Source of the DNA: Enterococcus montenegrensis
GTDB taxonomy: Bacteria > Bacillota > Bacilli > Lactobacillales > Enterococcaceae
DNA length: 64,000 bases
Direction: 5' to 3'
Assembly: GCF_029983095.1 (NCBI RefSeq)
Contig: NZ_CP120467.1
Span: 1,596,501-1,660,500 of the forward strand
The translations under genes were made by a program, and so were the position numbers. The notes beneath the pieces were generated by a model. The model ran no database searches, was not told the DNA's origin, and saw only the letters and a program-made list of their open reading frames with translations. This document shows positions 9,475 through 20,294 of the stretch, in pieces; the first letter of the stretch is position 1; the number at the start of each line of letters is the position of its first letter.

Positions 9475-10446
9475 TTATAATTTAACCGGTGTTGCAGTTG
9501 CTTGGAGTACTTCGTTTAATTCTTCAATATTTTTACGGCCTTGTGTTTGCATCCATTCTCTAGCTGCATCTTCTCCACCTGTGATAAAAGGTTCTACGCC
9601 GTTTGCCCAAGTCGCGCGACCACATAAAACACCGTTAAATGTTGAGCCTGCTTCTTTAGCGAATTTCAATGTTTCTTGGAACAATTCAGCTGTAACACCA
9701 GCTGATAAGAAGATAAATGGTAAGTCAGTTGCTTCTGATTGTTCTTTGAAGTAAGCCATAGCTTCTGCTTTTGTATACGCCACTTCACCTTTTGCATAAC
9801 CTTCTACATAGTTCATATTAACCGGAACTTCCATTTTTAAAACATCAACGCCATAACGTGGTTTTGAAAATTCTTTCATCATTTCGATAACTTTATGTGG
9901 TTTTTTAACCGCGTATTCTTTGGTGCTGGCATCCGCATCATTGGCATCATAAGAAACCAATTCCAAGAAGAATGGCAAATCTTCTGCGGCACATTCAGAG
10001 CCAATTCGTTCCATGAAGGCTTTCTTTTGATCGTTGATTTCATCACTTTCATCTACATCGTAGTAAAGTAAGAATTTACATGCGTCTGCGCCTGCTTCTT
10101 TTAGACGTTTCACTGACCAGATAGACAAAATGTCTGGCAAGCGTCCTGGGGTTGAAGCATCGTAGCCTGTTTTTTCATAGGCCAACAATAACCCTGCGTT
10201 TTCGTCGCGAACTTTAGCAGCTGGTAAGCCATATTCTGGGTCTAATAAAATAGATGAAGCATATTGGGTTAATTCAGAAGACACGATTTTTTTGAAGTCT
10301 TCGATTTGAACTGCTTGTGCTTGTGTATCTTGGTATTTATTAATCATTTTCTTTAAAGCACCACGTTGGTCGATCGCAAGGGCAGAGATCACACCATTTT
10401 TGTCACTTAATTGTTTGATAAAGGCTTTTTTTGCTTCTGTTGTCAT
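9475..10446 (-). CDS. lacD: Tagatose 1,6-diphosphate aldolase
   Basis: LacD splits tagatose 1,6-bisphosphate to dihydroxyacetone phosphate and glyceraldehyde 3-phosphate, the last step of the tagatose-6-phosphate pathway. The 323-residue protein is a class I (Schiff-base) aldolase. Landmarks are [38 protein letters not shown], the region [11 protein letters not shown] and [10 protein letters not shown]. Length is typical. It is last in lacABCD, 23 bases after lacC, and followed by a terminator. No lactose PTS genes follow. Confidence 0.94.
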   Translation of the reverse strand: MTTEAKKAFIKQLSDKNGVISALAIDQRGALKKMINKYQDTQAQAVQIEDFKKIVSSELTQYASSILLDPEYGLPAAKVRDENAGLLLAYEKTGYDASTPGRLPDILSIWSVKRLKEAGADACKFLLYYDVDESDEINDQKKAFMERIGSECAAEDLPFFLELVSYDANDADASTKEYAVKKPHKVIEMMKEFSKPRYGVDVLKMEVPVNMNYVEGYAKGEVAYTKAEAMAYFKEQSEATDLPFIFLSAGVTAELFQETLKFAKEAGSTFNGVLCGRATWANGVEPFITGGEDAAREWMQTQGRKNIEELNEVLQATATPVKL

Positions 10447-10469
10447 TGTATATTCCTCCTAAAATTTTT

Positions 10470-11402
10470 CTATACTAAAGACACTTTTAATTGATCGAAT
10501 AATTTTTGATAATTATCCAAATTAACGTGCCCCGTTACAGCTTCTTGCGCATTAAGCATACCCAAAACATTGGCTTTTTTCAAGATATCACTATCTGAAT
10601 CACCGTTGTTTATTGCAGATGTCAAGCCGGCAACAGTAGAGTCCCCTGAACCAACTGGATTGACAACATCAATTTTTGGAATTTCAACACGATAAAACTT
10701 GTCATGATGTTTTGCAAAGGCTCCTTTTGCTCCCATCGAAACAACAATCCATTCAATCCCAGCAAACAATTCATCTTGTAGCGTTTCTTTTAAAGTATCA
10801 ATATCATCAGGAACTTCTTTTCCTAATAAATCGGCTAACTCTTCTGTATTAGGTTTAATCAATAGTGGTTTTGCGTCACTTTCTAGCACTAATTTTAACG
10901 ATTCCCCAGAACAGTCTAAAATGACGGGCTTGTTATTTTTGTTACAAATAGCGATCATTTTAGCGTAAAAATCTTTTGGCAAGCCGGCTGGCAAACTGCC
11001 AGAAAAAGATAAGATACTGGCTTTATTCACCAAATCAGCAAAATGAGTTAAAAAGACTTCTGCTTCTGCGGCTGAAATAACTGGTCCACTTTCTAAAATC
11101 TCTGTTTGCATCCCTTCATGTAAGACGGCAATACAGTTTCTAGTTTCACCATTAATTTGGCTAAAAGAATGGGCAATATTGACCTCATCTAAATCTTTTT
11201 TGATACTCTCGCCTAAAAAACCACCTAATAGACCACTGGCTGTGACATCGTCTCCTAGTTGTTTTAAAACGCGGGTTACGTTTAGCCCCTTACCGCCAGC
11301 AGTTTTTCTTACGTTTGTTACACGATTGACTGTGTCCAGTTTAAACGTTTCAAGGGGATACGAGATATCAATCGATGGGTTCATCGTAATCGTTACGATC
11401 AT
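10470..11402 (-). CDS. lacC: Tagatose-6-phosphate kinase
   Basis: LacC phosphorylates tagatose 6-phosphate with ATP. The 310-residue protein is a PfkB-family sugar kinase, with the N-terminal [13 protein letters not shown], the glycine-rich [20 protein letters not shown], and the C-terminal anion-hole and catalytic-base motif [13 protein letters not shown]. Sequence alone does not fully separate it from 1-phosphofructokinase, but its place between lacB and lacD settles the call. Confidence 0.93.
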   Translation of the reverse strand: MIVTITMNPSIDISYPLETFKLDTVNRVTNVRKTAGGKGLNVTRVLKQLGDDVTASGLLGGFLGESIKKDLDEVNIAHSFSQINGETRNCIAVLHEGMQTEILESGPVISAAEAEVFLTHFADLVNKASILSFSGSLPAGLPKDFYAKMIAICNKNNKPVILDCSGESLKLVLESDAKPLLIKPNTEELADLLGKEVPDDIDTLKETLQDELFAGIEWIVVSMGAKGAFAKHHDKFYRVEIPKIDVVNPVGSGDSTVAGLTSAINNGDSDSDILKKANVLGMLNAQEAVTGHVNLDNYQKLFDQLKVSLV

Positions 11403-11434
11403 AGCAATCCCTCCATTTATTTTTTAATCAATTA

Positions 11435-11950
11435 TTAATCGTGATATTCGCCACGATCCCATTTTGCTAAAAATTCATCGAAGTAATGCGCATCTGCTTG
11501 TTCTGGTTTTGGTCCTTCAACGGCATTAATTTTTTCAATTAACGCTTTGTTTTCTGGTGTTTCTTTGTATTCTGCTTTAATGAAAGCTTCAATAATATCA
11601 TTGATTAAAAATTCACCAGTAATTTTTCCACCAAAACCAATTACATTGGCATTTAATTGTTCTTTTGAATAAATGGCAGTCGTCATGTCCCGCACTAGGG
11701 CAGCACGTACACCGGGCACTTTATTGACAGAGTTTGTGATCCCAACGCCGGTACCACAAATCGTCACACCAAGGTCTGCAGCCCCGCTTGCTACTGCTTC
11801 TCCGACGCGTTTACCGTAAATTGGATAATGGGTCCGGGTAAAATCATACGTGCCACAATCTATTACTTCATAACCTTTACTTTTCAAAAAATCAGAAACT
11901 GCGATTTTTGTATCTGTGACAATGTGGTCACAACCAATGGCAATTTTCAT
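11435..11950 (-). CDS. lacB: Galactose-6-phosphate isomerase subunit LacB
   Basis: This is the larger subunit of the heteromultimeric isomerase that turns galactose 6-phosphate into tagatose 6-phosphate. The 171-residue protein has the RpiB/LacAB fold: [20 protein letters not shown], catalytic loop [20 protein letters not shown] and [20 protein letters not shown]. The Cys in ICGTGVG is the expected catalytic residue, which LacA lacks. It lies 15 bases after lacA. Confidence 0.95.
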   Translation of the reverse strand: MKIAIGCDHIVTDTKIAVSDFLKSKGYEVIDCGTYDFTRTHYPIYGKRVGEAVASGAADLGVTICGTGVGITNSVNKVPGVRAALVRDMTTAIYSKEQLNANVIGFGGKITGEFLINDIIEAFIKAEYKETPENKALIEKINAVEGPKPEQADAHYFDEFLAKWDRGEYHD

Positions 11951-11965
11951 TATTCATTCCTCCTT

Positions 11966-12394
11966 TTACGCCATTTTATTTAACATATCCACGCGAATTT
12001 GATGACGGCCACCGTCATAGTGAGCAGATAAAAATTCTTTGACAATATTTTTTGCCAACTCTTCACCGACAATTTCTGAACCAATCGTAATCATACGGGC
12101 ATTGTTGTGTTCTCTAGTCATGTATGCAGAACGTTCGTCTGAAACTTCTGCAGCGACCATGCCTTTAACTTTTGTGGCTACCATAAAACTCCCCGCACCG
12201 TAACCATCAAAAGCAATTCCCATTGAGCCTTCGTTTTCTTTAATATCATTTGCGATAGCTAAAGTTGAATCAATGAAATCTGCGGCTGGTGTTTCTGTTT
12301 TATCCACGACTTCAAAACCTTCGCCAACTAAATACTCTTTGATAACATCCTTCAATTTCTTTGCCTGTGCATCTGAACCTAATACAACCCGCAT
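11966..12394 (-). CDS. lacA: Galactose-6-phosphate isomerase subunit LacA
   Basis: The smaller isomerase subunit, 142 residues, has the same fold as Lac[41 protein letters not shown] and [20 protein letters not shown]. It has Asp where the partner LacB has the catalytic Cys (FDGYGAG against ICGTGVG), as expected for this subunit. It starts 11 bases after the repressor stop, so it shares the lacR transcript. Confidence 0.95.
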   Translation of the reverse strand: MRVVLGSDAQAKKLKDVIKEYLVGEGFEVVDKTETPAADFIDSTLAIANDIKENEGSMGIAFDGYGAGSFMVATKVKGMVAAEVSDERSAYMTREHNNARMITIGSEIVGEELAKNIVKEFLSAHYDGGRHQIRVDMLNKMA

Positions 12395-12405
12395 TTTATC
12401 TCCCC

Positions 12406-13164
12406 TTAATGAATAATATTCGTATATTGCCCATAGTGATTTTTTACACTGTCACTAATTGTGTCATCGGTATACAAAGCATTAATTTCTTTCAAACTAT
12501 AAAAATTATAAAAATCACTATGGTTAAACTTATTCGCATCGGCAACCAAAAATTTTTGTTGGGCTTTGTCTAGCACCAGTTGTTGAAACTTTCCTTCTTC
12601 GATACTAAAGGTAGATACATATTCTTCTGTAATACCATTGACACCCACAAATGCTTTTTGAATACTTAATTTTTGGATTGTTTCATTGGCAATGGAGCCA
12701 ACGAAAGCACCGGTAATATTGCGATATTCTCCCCCGATTAAGTATAAATCATGTTTTTCATTTGCCGTTAACAAATTAAAAACTGGAAGACTATTGGTAA
12801 TAACGCGTAAATGTTTGGCCGGTAAATATTTTGTCATTAACTCAATTGTCGTACCCGGCCCAAGAAAAATAGTATCATTTTCTTGAATTGCCGCTGCTGC
12901 TTGTTGGGCAATATATTCTTTCTCACGACTATGAAGTTGCTTTTTTTCACCGTGGGATAACTCAACTGGACGTTCATTTTCAAAGTCGAGACTTTTAGCG
13001 CCCCCGTGAACCCGAATCAATCGGTTTTGAGAAGCCAATTCATCTAAATCACGGCGAATCGTCATATCAGAAACTTTCAATTGTTCCTGAATAAATTTCA
13101 CCGTCACCACACCATGCACTTCACACAATTCAATAATCGCTTGTTGGCGTTTTGTTTTGAGCAT
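12406..13164 (-). CDS. lacR: DeoR-family lactose/tagatose pathway repressor
   Basis: The 252-residue protein has a DeoR-type winged helix (about 1-57: [20 protein letters not shown]) and a sugar-phosphate sensor domain with [15 protein letters not shown] and [17 protein letters not shown]. The ATG at 13164 follows GGAAGGTGATGAG directly; a longer frame to 13215 has no ribosome site. It is the first gene of lacR-lacABCD and should be relieved by tagatose 6-phosphate, as known for LacR. Its own promoter carries a direct repeat that could be the operator. Confidence 0.9.
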   Translation of the reverse strand: MLKTKRQQAIIELCEVHGVVTVKFIQEQLKVSDMTIRRDLDELASQNRLIRVHGGAKSLDFENERPVELSHGEKKQLHSREKEYIAQQAAAAIQENDTIFLGPGTTIELMTKYLPAKHLRVITNSLPVFNLLTANEKHDLYLIGGEYRNITGAFVGSIANETIQKLSIQKAFVGVNGITEEYVSTFSIEEGKFQQLVLDKAQQKFLVADANKFNHSDFYNFYSLKEINALYTDDTISDSVKNHYGQYTNIIH

Positions 13165-13183
13165 CTCATCACCTTCCTTCGTT

Positions 13184-13212
13184 ATAATAAAACATTTACA
13201 AACATTTTTCAA
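13184..13212 (-). promoter_or_regulatory. lacR-lacABCD promoter with candidate operator
   Basis: On the minus strand TTGAAA (13207-13212) and TATTAT (13184-13189) are 17 bases apart. The spacer holds the direct repeat AAATGTTTGTAAATGTTT, a good place for repressor binding. It is 20 bases before the lacR start. Confidence 0.65.
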
Positions 13213-13281
13213 CACTTTTATTGGGTTGTTGTTTTATTTTTTGCGTTTATTTTTTATTAAACGGTATCATTTTTGTACAGA

Positions 13282-13322
13282 AACAAAAAAACAAACACTT
13301 GTAGCACTACAAGTGTTTGTTT
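13282..13322 (-). terminator. Terminator after the second DeoR-type gene
   Basis: AAACAAACACTTGTAG (13289-13304) pairs perfectly with CTACAAGTGTTTGTTT (13307-13322), with a T run beyond on the minus strand. It separates the upstream repressor gene from lacR. Confidence 0.88.
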
Positions 13323-13337
13323 CAGGCTTTCGTTTTG

Positions 13338-14093
13338 TCAGCCTTTGATAACAGAAACCTTATCTTCAAAGATTTGACTGCTATTGTATTCGTCTTGATT
13401 TGTGATAACAGCACTCACATCTTTTAAGCGATAAAAAGTATAGAAGTCTTCTTTATCAATTTTTGAAGTATCCATTAGTAAATAGCGGGCAAAAGAATTT
13501 TGCAATGCGATTAACTGTGTTTGGCCTTCTTCGATGGTAGCTGTCATAATTTTATCTTCTTTTAGTGCGTTACAACTAAAAAAACTCTTATGAAAATGCA
13601 TGTCAGCTAAAGCGATATTCGCGATTTCACCAAAAAATGACCGCGTGCGCATCCGCATTTCGCCACCAATTAAATATACTTTCAAATTTCCCTGTTTTTT
13701 ACTAAGTGTTTCAAAAACTGGTAGACAATTTGTAACTACCCGTAGTGAGTTATGCTGAATTAATTGAGCTAAGACTTCGATGGTGGTACCCGGACCTAGA
13801 AAAATCGTTTCATCTTCTTTAATTAATTCTAGTGCCTTTTGGGCAATTGCTTTTTTTTCGGTCATATTGATAATTTGTTTATCAGAATGGGATAATTCTT
13901 CTTGCCGATAAGTATGAACAGTCTTGGCACCACCATGGACACGTTTTAAACGGCCTTGCTCTTCCAATTCTGTCAAATCTCGCCGCACTGTCATATCTGA
14001 GACATTCAAGCGCTCTACAATATCAGCTACCCGAATGGTTCCTTTTTCATCAACTAATGATACGATTGCATTAAAACGTTCTTCTTTTAACAT
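13338..14093 (-). CDS. Second DeoR-family repressor (LacR-like)
   Basis: This 251-residue protein is a clear paralogue of the neighbouring LacR. It has the winged helix (VADIVERLNVSDMTVRRDLT), [15 protein letters not shown] and VYLIGGEMRMRTRSFFGEIA. The ATG at 14093 lies 7 bases from AAAGGGGA; an in-frame TTG at 14099 is too close to that site. It has its own terminator, so it is a separate unit. Its sugar ligand is unknown; regulation of lacABCD is inferred from the position only. Confidence 0.88.
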   Translation of the reverse strand: MLKEERFNAIVSLVDEKGTIRVADIVERLNVSDMTVRRDLTELEEQGRLKRVHGGAKTVHTYRQEELSHSDKQIINMTEKKAIAQKALELIKEDETIFLGPGTTIEVLAQLIQHNSLRVVTNCLPVFETLSKKQGNLKVYLIGGEMRMRTRSFFGEIANIALADMHFHKSFFSCNALKEDKIMTATIEEGQTQLIALQNSFARYLLMDTSKIDKEDFYTFYRLKDVSAVITNQDEYNSSQIFEDKVSVIKG

Positions 14094-14290
14094 CTGCAAT
14101 CCCCTTTCCGTAAAACATTACTACTTTTAAATAATATTACGCTATTTTAATTGAGATTGATAGTTTTTATCGCTAAATAATGTGCCGTAATCAAAAAAAT
14201 CAACAAAGAAACAGTTGAAAAATTTTTAGCAAAAATTTACCACAAATTACTTTTGGCACTAAATTTTTCTTTGCCATTTTTTAGTATAGA

Positions 14291-14331
14291 AAAAATCTGA
14301 ACCAAAGGTAGATACCTTTAGTTCAGATTTA
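14291..14331 (-). terminator. Terminator of polC
   Basis: AAATCTGAAC-CAAAGGT pairs with ACCTTTAGTTCAGATTT (about 14293-14330), followed by T on the minus strand. The stem is about 17 bp with one mismatch. Confidence 0.88.
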
Positions 14332-14333
14332 AT

Positions 14334-17300
14334 TTAATCAAACATAGAATCAAATAAAGACAATTGATTTTCATCAGGTAAATCTTTTAAAACACCATTT
14401 TCAGACATATATTCAATCAAGGTCTTGGATACTTTCCCACGGTTTGCTAAATCTTCTTTGGAAAGAAACGGACCATCTTTACGGGCTTCAACAATTTGTT
14501 TGGCTACGTTGATACCCAAACTTGGTACAGCTCGAAATGGTGCAATTAATTTGTTATCTTCAATGACAAAATTCACTGCATCTGATTTATACAAATCAAT
14601 CATGCCAAATTCTAGGCCACGTTCTAACATCTCATTTGCTAATTCCAAAACGGTCAACATATTCTTTTCTTTAGTGGAGGCTTCCAAACCTTTATCAGTT
14701 ATCTCTTTCATCCGATCTTTAACAGCGTCTTTTCCTCGGGTCATAGACACTAAGTCAAAGTCATCTGCTCGTACTGAGAAATAGGCACAGTAATATAAAA
14801 TTGGATAGTAAACTTTGAAGTAAGCTACCCGCAACGCCATCAATACATAAGCTGCCGCATGGGCTTTGGGGAACATGTATTTAATTTTTGAACAAGAATC
14901 AATATACCAATCAGGCACGTTATTTTCCCGCATAGCTGCAAGATACGTCTCCCGCAAATCATCAGGAATTTTATTCCATTGTCCTTTACGTACTGTTTCC
15001 ATAATCTTAAACGCCATACCACTTTCAAGGCCGGCATGCATTAGATAAACCATGATATCATCACGACAACCAATTACCTCTGCTAAAGTTGCTTGCCCTT
15101 GACGAATTAATTCTTCTGCATTGCCCAACCAGACATCGGTCCCGTGGGATAGCCCAGAAATTTGTAACAATTCAGCAAAAGTAGCGGGATGCGTTTCTTC
15201 TAACATCCCCCGTACAAAACGCGTCCCAAATTCAGGAATACCTAACGTGCCGGTTCGAGAGAAAATTTGTTCCTCTGTCACACCTAAAACATCCGGACCG
15301 TCAAAAATGCGCATGACATTTGGATCATCGGTTGGAATTGTTTTAGGATCAATACCAGATAAATCTTGCAACATTCGAATAACAGTAGGATCATCATGGC
15401 CGAGAATATCCAGTTTTAAAATATTGTCATGAATGGAGTGAAAATCAAAGTGGGTTGTCTTCCATTCCGCGTTTAAATCATCAGCAGGATATTGAATCGG
15501 GGTAAAATCATAAACATCCATATAATCAGGAATTACAATAATCCCCCCCGGATGCTGACCGGTAGTTCGTTTCACACCAGTTGCCCCTTGTGCGAGCCGA
15601 TCGATTTCAGCCGCCCGCAATTGCATGTTGTGATCTCTTTCATAACCCTTCACAAAACCATAGGCTGTCTTATCAGCTACTGTACCGATTGTACCAGCCC
15701 GATAAACATAATCTTCACCAAACAAAACTTTTGTATAATTATGAGCCTCTGGTTGATATTCTCCGGAAAAGTTCAGATCAATATCGGGAACTTTATCTCC
15801 TTTAAAACCTAAGAAAGTTTCAAAGGGAATATCATGGCCGTCTTTATTTAGCCGCGTACCACATTTTGGACAAGCTTTTTCCGGCATATCAAAGCCCGAG
15901 CCATAGGACCCATCTTCATAAAATTCCGAGTACTGACAATTTGGACAATAATAATGCGGAGCCAAAGGATTTACCTCGGTAATCCCGGTCATAGTGGCAA
16001 CAAAACTGGAGCCAACCGACCCTCTGGAACCAACCAAATAGCCGTCTTCATTACTTTTATGCACTAATTTTTGTGAAATCAAGTAAATCACGGAAAACCC
16101 ATTACCGATAATTGATTTCAATTCTTTTTCCAATCGTTTTTCTACAATATCTGGTAAAGGATCCCCATACAATTCCTTGGCGCGATTATAACTTAAATTA
16201 GTAATTTCATCTTCTGAACCGGGAATTTTAGGCGTGTAAAGTTTATCTTTGACAGGTATTACTTTTTCACAGGAATCCAATAACTTGTTAGGATTTTCCA
16301 CCACAATTTCTTTAGCGGTTTCTGGACCTAAAAACTGAAAAGCAGTCAACATTTCATCGGTTGTTCGAAAATGAACGTCTGGCAAACTGTGCCGATTTAA
16401 CGGATTGGCACCACCTTGTGAGTTGATCAAAATTTTACGGTAAATACCATCTTCTTCATTTAAATAATGGACGTTACCCGTTGCCACAACTGGTTTATCT
16501 AGTTCATGCCCAATCGCTACTAAATTGCGGATAATTTCTTCTAAATCAGCTTCGTTTTTAACTAACTCTTGCTCAATCAAAGGAGCATAAACTGCTTTTG
16601 GCATGACTTCGATGTAATCGTAAAATTTCGCTCTCTCTTTTGCTTCATCGACACCTTTTTGCATCATCGCAACGAATACTTCGCCTTTATCACAGGCTGT
16701 TCCTAGTAGCAAACCTTCTCGTAGTTTTGAAATTTCTGAGCGCGGAATGCGGGGCACACCACCATGAAAATATTTTACATTTCCCATTGAAATTAATTTG
16801 AAGAGATTTTTTAGCCCTGCTTGCGTTTGCGCTAAGATAGTTGCATGAAAAGGTCTGGCAGCTTTAAATGAATTCTCTCCACCAACATGCCGGTTTAAAT
16901 CCTCGTGATAATGCATGTCGTGTTTTTCCATTGCCTCTTTAACAAAAATCCAAGCCAAGTGCCCCGTAGCTTCTGAATCATAAATCGCCCGGTGATGCTG
17001 TTCTAAACCAACACCAAATTTTTTCGTTAAAACACCTAAACCAAATCGTTTAAATTCCGGGTACAAATAACGTGCCAACTCTAAGGTATCAATAACTGGA
17101 TTAACAGCTTCTGGCATCTCTAGGCGTTTATAAGTTGTATTAATAAACCCCATATCAAAAGAAGCATTATGGGCAACCAAAACACTGTCTTTGGCAAACT
17201 CCGTAAAGAGTGCCATAACTTCTTTTTCAGGTTTTGATCCTCGTACCATTTCATCGGTGATACCCGTCAAATCTACTGTCGTTTTAGACAAAGGGTGGCC

Positions 17301-18683
17301 AGGATCAATGAATTCATCAAAAGTAGCAATGACATTTCCCTTGTGCATTTTTACAGCTGCTAATTCAATAATCGTATCATAAACTGCAGATAAACCGGTC
17401 GTTTCCACGTCAAAAACAACATAGGTTGCATCGGTTAACGAAACATGGGCTGGATTATAAGCCACCGGTACACCGTCATCCACCACATAGGCTTCCACGC
17501 CATATAAAACTTTCACCCCTGCTTTTTCCCCTGCATGATAAGCATCTGGGAATCCTTGGGCACCACCGTGATCGGTAATTGCAATCCCGCGATGGCCCCA
17601 TTTTCCTGCTTGAGCAACTAAATCAGAGACGCTATTTGTCGCATCCATGGTACTCATATTCGAATGCATATGCAACTCCACACGCTTTTCGTCTTCTGGT
17701 GCATAATCTTTACGAGGATCATGCTTGACCTCAGCTATATCTTGGGCGATCATTACCAAATCTCTTTGGAAGGTGTCTTCTTGAATACTCCCTCTAATTT
17801 TTAGCCATTTGCCTTTTGTTAAAGCTTCAAAAATTTGTTCATCTTTTTCTCCATTTGAGAATTTTTTTACAATAAAAGAAGACGTATAATCCGTGACTTT
17901 TATTGTCAGTAATTTACGTTTTGTACGTAGTTCCCGCACTTCGGCATCAAAAACAAAACCTTCAAAAGTAACGCGTCGTTCTTCTTCAATAATGTTAACC
18001 ATAGGTGTGATAGGCTCATCACTTGGAATATTGCGGCCTAAAACAAGTGGCCCTGCAGCTGGATTTTTTTCTTGTTTTTTCTTTTGAACATGTATGGCCA
18101 TATTCTCTTGAGCTTGTTGCATTAATTGCGCATGTTGCACTTCTTGCCTTTGTGCCATTTCTTGCAATGCTTGTGCCCCTTTTGCCTCATCAAAGCGCGG
18201 CTCAATGCGAAATTTAGGAAACCCAAAGTCTTGGTAACTCATTTCCATTTTTGGTAAGTATTCACTAGTCAAATAAGAAATTACAGCTTCATTGACTACT
18301 GGCAAAATAATTTTGTTGTTTTCTTTAAAGGGCATTTGTCCTTTTACTGCTTGTTCAACCGCTTTAGTACTACAATTTTGCTGCATAGCCAACGTCCAAT
18401 ATTCTTGTAAAAGCGTCTCATCAAATTCATTTTTTGCGGTATTGATATGCAATTTAACTTGTGCAATTTCATTAAAAGCTAATTGCAGTTTTTGCCATAT
18501 ATTTTGATAGAGTGCAGCCGGTAAAAGCTCTGCTATAGATAAAGTGAATTCCCAGACACGCGACTTCCGATGGACGATAACCTCCGTGATTTCGCCGTCT
18601 TTTAATAAGGGATGCTGCCTTTGTTCTGGCGCCAAATCGATTTGCTCTAATAAAATTGCAAAACGTTCATTTCCATTTGCCAA
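14334..18683 (-). CDS. polC: DNA polymerase III PolC (Gram-positive type)
   Basis: This is the replicative polymerase of low-GC Gram-positives, 1449 residues. In order: N-terminal domain, OB fold (about 240-330), a PHP domain split by the exonuclease ([32 protein letters not shown]), proofreading exonuclease ([31 protein letters not shown]), zinc finger (CPNCQYSEF ... ACPKCGTRL), and the palm with [15 protein letters not shown]. The start is TTG, 6 bases after GGGGGAAG. It follows rseP directly; the usual proS is not between them. It has its own promoter. Confidence 0.97.
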   Translation of the reverse strand: MANGNERFAILLEQIDLAPEQRQHPLLKDGEITEVIVHRKSRVWEFTLSIAELLPAALYQNIWQKLQLAFNEIAQVKLHINTAKNEFDETLLQEYWTLAMQQNCSTKAVEQAVKGQMPFKENNKIILPVVNEAVISYLTSEYLPKMEMSYQDFGFPKFRIEPRFDEAKGAQALQEMAQRQEVQHAQLMQQAQENMAIHVQKKKQEKNPAAGPLVLGRNIPSDEPITPMVNIIEEERRVTFEGFVFDAEVRELRTKRKLLTIKVTDYTSSFIVKKFSNGEKDEQIFEALTKGKWLKIRGSIQEDTFQRDLVMIAQDIAEVKHDPRKDYAPEDEKRVELHMHSNMSTMDATNSVSDLVAQAGKWGHRGIAITDHGGAQGFPDAYHAGEKAGVKVLYGVEAYVVDDGVPVAYNPAHVSLTDATYVVFDVETTGLSAVYDTIIELAAVKMHKGNVIATFDEFIDPGHPLSKTTVDLTGITDEMVRGSKPEKEVMALFTEFAKDSVLVAHNASFDMGFINTTYKRLEMPEAVNPVIDTLELARYLYPEFKRFGLGVLTKKFGVGLEQHHRAIYDSEATGHLAWIFVKEAMEKHDMHYHEDLNRHVGGENSFKAARPFHATILAQTQAGLKNLFKLISMGNVKYFHGGVPRIPRSEISKLREGLLLGTACDKGEVFVAMMQKGVDEAKERAKFYDYIEVMPKAVYAPLIEQELVKNEADLEEIIRNLVAIGHELDKPVVATGNVHYLNEEDGIYRKILINSQGGANPLNRHSLPDVHFRTTDEMLTAFQFLGPETAKEIVVENPNKLLDSCEKVIPVKDKLYTPKIPGSEDEITNLSYNRAKELYGDPLPDIVEKRLEKELKSIIGNGFSVIYLISQKLVHKSNEDGYLVGSRGSVGSSFVATMTGITEVNPLAPHYYCPNCQYSEFYEDGSYGSGFDMPEKACPKCGTRLNKDGHDIPFETFLGFKGDKVPDIDLNFSGEYQPEAHNYTKVLFGEDYVYRAGTIGTVADKTAYGFVKGYERDHNMQLRAAEIDRLAQGATGVKRTTGQHPGGIIVIPDYMDVYDFTPIQYPADDLNAEWKTTHFDFHSIHDNILKLDILGHDDPTVIRMLQDLSGIDPKTIPTDDPNVMRIFDGPDVLGVTEEQIFSRTGTLGIPEFGTRFVRGMLEETHPATFAELLQISGLSHGTDVWLGNAEELIRQGQATLAEVIGCRDDIMVYLMHAGLESGMAFKIMETVRKGQWNKIPDDLRETYLAAMRENNVPDWYIDSCSKIKYMFPKAHAAAYVLMALRVAYFKVYYPILYYCAYFSVRADDFDLVSMTRGKDAVKDRMKEITDKGLEASTKEKNMLTVLELANEMLERGLEFGMIDLYKSDAVNFVIEDNKLIAPFRAVPSLGINVAKQIVEARKDGPFLSKEDLANRGKVSKTLIEYMSENGVLKDLPDENQLSLFDSMFD

Positions 18684-18754
18684 AAAATCTTCCCCCTTCT
18701 TGCTTAAAGATACCTGAAATAGTATAAGCTATATTTTAAATTATTGCACGAAGT

Positions 18755-18794
18755 AAAAAACGCCAAACAATTCAAAACTGTTTGGACGTTTTTT
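18755..18794 (-). terminator. Terminator of rseP
   Basis: AAAACGCCAAACA and TGTTTGG-ACGTTTT (about 18757-18769 and 18779-18793) pair with one bulge, followed by T on the minus strand. A candidate promoter for polC (GTGCAA, 17 bases, TATACT) follows in the remaining 70 bases. Confidence 0.82.
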
Positions 18795-20063
18795 TTAAAA
18801 GAACCAACGTTGAATATCATTCCAAGTCACAAGTACCATTAACAGTAATAAGAAACCAAAACCAATTAAGGTTAAAATTCCTTCTTTTTCTTGACTTAAG
18901 GGTTTTCCTCGTAGTCCTTCGATAACATTCAACACAATTTTTCCACCATCCAAGGCTGGAATAGGCAATAAATTCATTACGCCAAGGTTCATGGAGATAA
19001 CGGCCATTAAAACCATGACGGTCAGCGGACCTTGCTTCGCAGCTTCAGAAGACATTTGAAACATCGCAACTGGTCCACCCAGTTTATTAATATCTGGTTT
19101 AGCAATCAAATTACCTAACGCGCGCAGTAATTGAACTGAACTATTCGCAGCTTGTTTAATGCCTCCTGTGAATTTGCCTAAAAAACTAGTATCCATTGGT
19201 ACTTGTACCCCAATTCGCACCACTTTTTGTCCGTCAACTTCTTCTTTTTCCGGTTTTACTTGTGTAGTAAATGTTTCATTTTCTCTTTTGACGGTAAAAT
19301 TCAAAACTGATTTTTTACTGCCTGTAATAGCAGCTGTTAAATCATCCCAAGAAGAAATTTTCTGCCCATCAATACTTTGAATGGCATCGCCTTCTTTTAA
19401 CTTAGCTGTTTGCGCTGGTGAATTTTCACTAATTGCGCCAATTTTATTTGTATTGGTTATTGCTACGCCCCCTTGAATAAAGGTGATAACAATAAACAAA
19501 ACAATCGCCAACAAAAAGTTATTCATCGGGCCAGCAAAGTTAGTCAACATGCGCTGCCATAACTTTGCCGATTGAAACTGGACATCTCGCGGTGCAATGC
19601 GCACTTCAACACCATCAGATTCTATAATCGTGGCATCGTGCAAAACATCATATGTTACCAATTGGCTCTCATCACCATTTTGATATCCTGAAACGAACAA
19701 TTTGTCTTCTAAATCAAATTCAGCTAATTCAAAAGGAAAAGCATTTACCAATTGCACTTTACTACTGGTATTGATTTGAGTCACTTCCCCTTTTTCATCT
19801 AATACCAAACCAATTGGCATTCCTGGAGTTAATTCTACTTCATCTTCGCCATTGCCAGCCATTCGTACATATCCGCCAATTGGCAATGCCCGCAAGGTAA
19901 ACGTAGTCCCATCTTTACCTTGATGTCCCCAAATTTTTGGTCCCATTCCAATCGCAAATTCTCGCACTAAAATCCCCGCTCGTTTTGCAAAAAAATAATG
20001 ACCAAATTCGTGTATAATAACAATTACACTAAACACGATAATAAATGTAATAAGTGTCTTCAT
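18795..20063 (-). CDS. rseP: Site-2 intramembrane metalloprotease RseP/Eep
   Basis: This 422-residue membrane zinc protease cleaves within membrane helices. In enterococci the homologue Eep trims anti-sigma factor and pheromone signal peptides. Zinc ligands are in HEFGH (about 20-24), and the second motif is LLPIPALDGGK near 355. A PDZ domain lies between (about 205-280: GDAIQSIDGQKISSWDDLT). Four membrane helices are visible. The ATG at 20063 follows AAGGGAAG; an in-frame ATG 18 bases upstream has no ribosome site. Confidence 0.94.
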   Translation of the reverse strand: MKTLITFIIVFSVIVIIHEFGHYFFAKRAGILVREFAIGMGPKIWGHQGKDGTTFTLRALPIGGYVRMAGNGEDEVELTPGMPIGLVLDEKGEVTQINTSSKVQLVNAFPFELAEFDLEDKLFVSGYQNGDESQLVTYDVLHDATIIESDGVEVRIAPRDVQFQSAKLWQRMLTNFAGPMNNFLLAIVLFIVITFIQGGVAITNTNKIGAISENSPAQTAKLKEGDAIQSIDGQKISSWDDLTAAITGSKKSVLNFTVKRENETFTTQVKPEKEEVDGQKVVRIGVQVPMDTSFLGKFTGGIKQAANSSVQLLRALGNLIAKPDINKLGGPVAMFQMSSEAAKQGPLTVMVLMAVISMNLGVMNLLPIPALDGGKIVLNVIEGLRGKPLSQEKEGILTLIGFGFLLLLMVLVTWNDIQRWFF

Positions 20064-20228
20064 GTTCTGTCTTCCCTTCATTCATAGCTTTTTTTACTAA
20101 AAAACTACTTACATACGTAAACTGTGCTAGTTTATTTTATCACAGAAATACTGTGGGCAAAATGCCCAATCGCTTTTTGTCATTTTATCCTCTATTTTAC
20201 AAATCGCAAACTAAAATGTTCCATTAAA

Positions 20229-20280
20229 ATAAAGCAATCTTTAAAAGCCAGGTGTTCTCTGCCTCTTAAAGACTGCTTAA
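20229..20280 (-). terminator. Terminator of cdsA
   Basis: AAAGCAATCTTTAAAAGCC and GGC-TCTTAAAGACTGCTT-type arms pair imperfectly over about 18 bp. TTTATTTTAA follows on the minus strand. It implies that rseP starts a new transcript. Confidence 0.7.
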
Positions 20281-20294
20281 AGTTCATTATTATT

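Noticed and set aside
12361-12573. 70-residue plus-strand ORF across the lacA-lacR junction
   Set aside because: It is antisense to the lacA start and lacR end, with no ribosome site.
14840-15812. Several ORFs over the polC gene on both strands
   Set aside because: They are antisense or out-of-frame shadows of a clear full-length polC.
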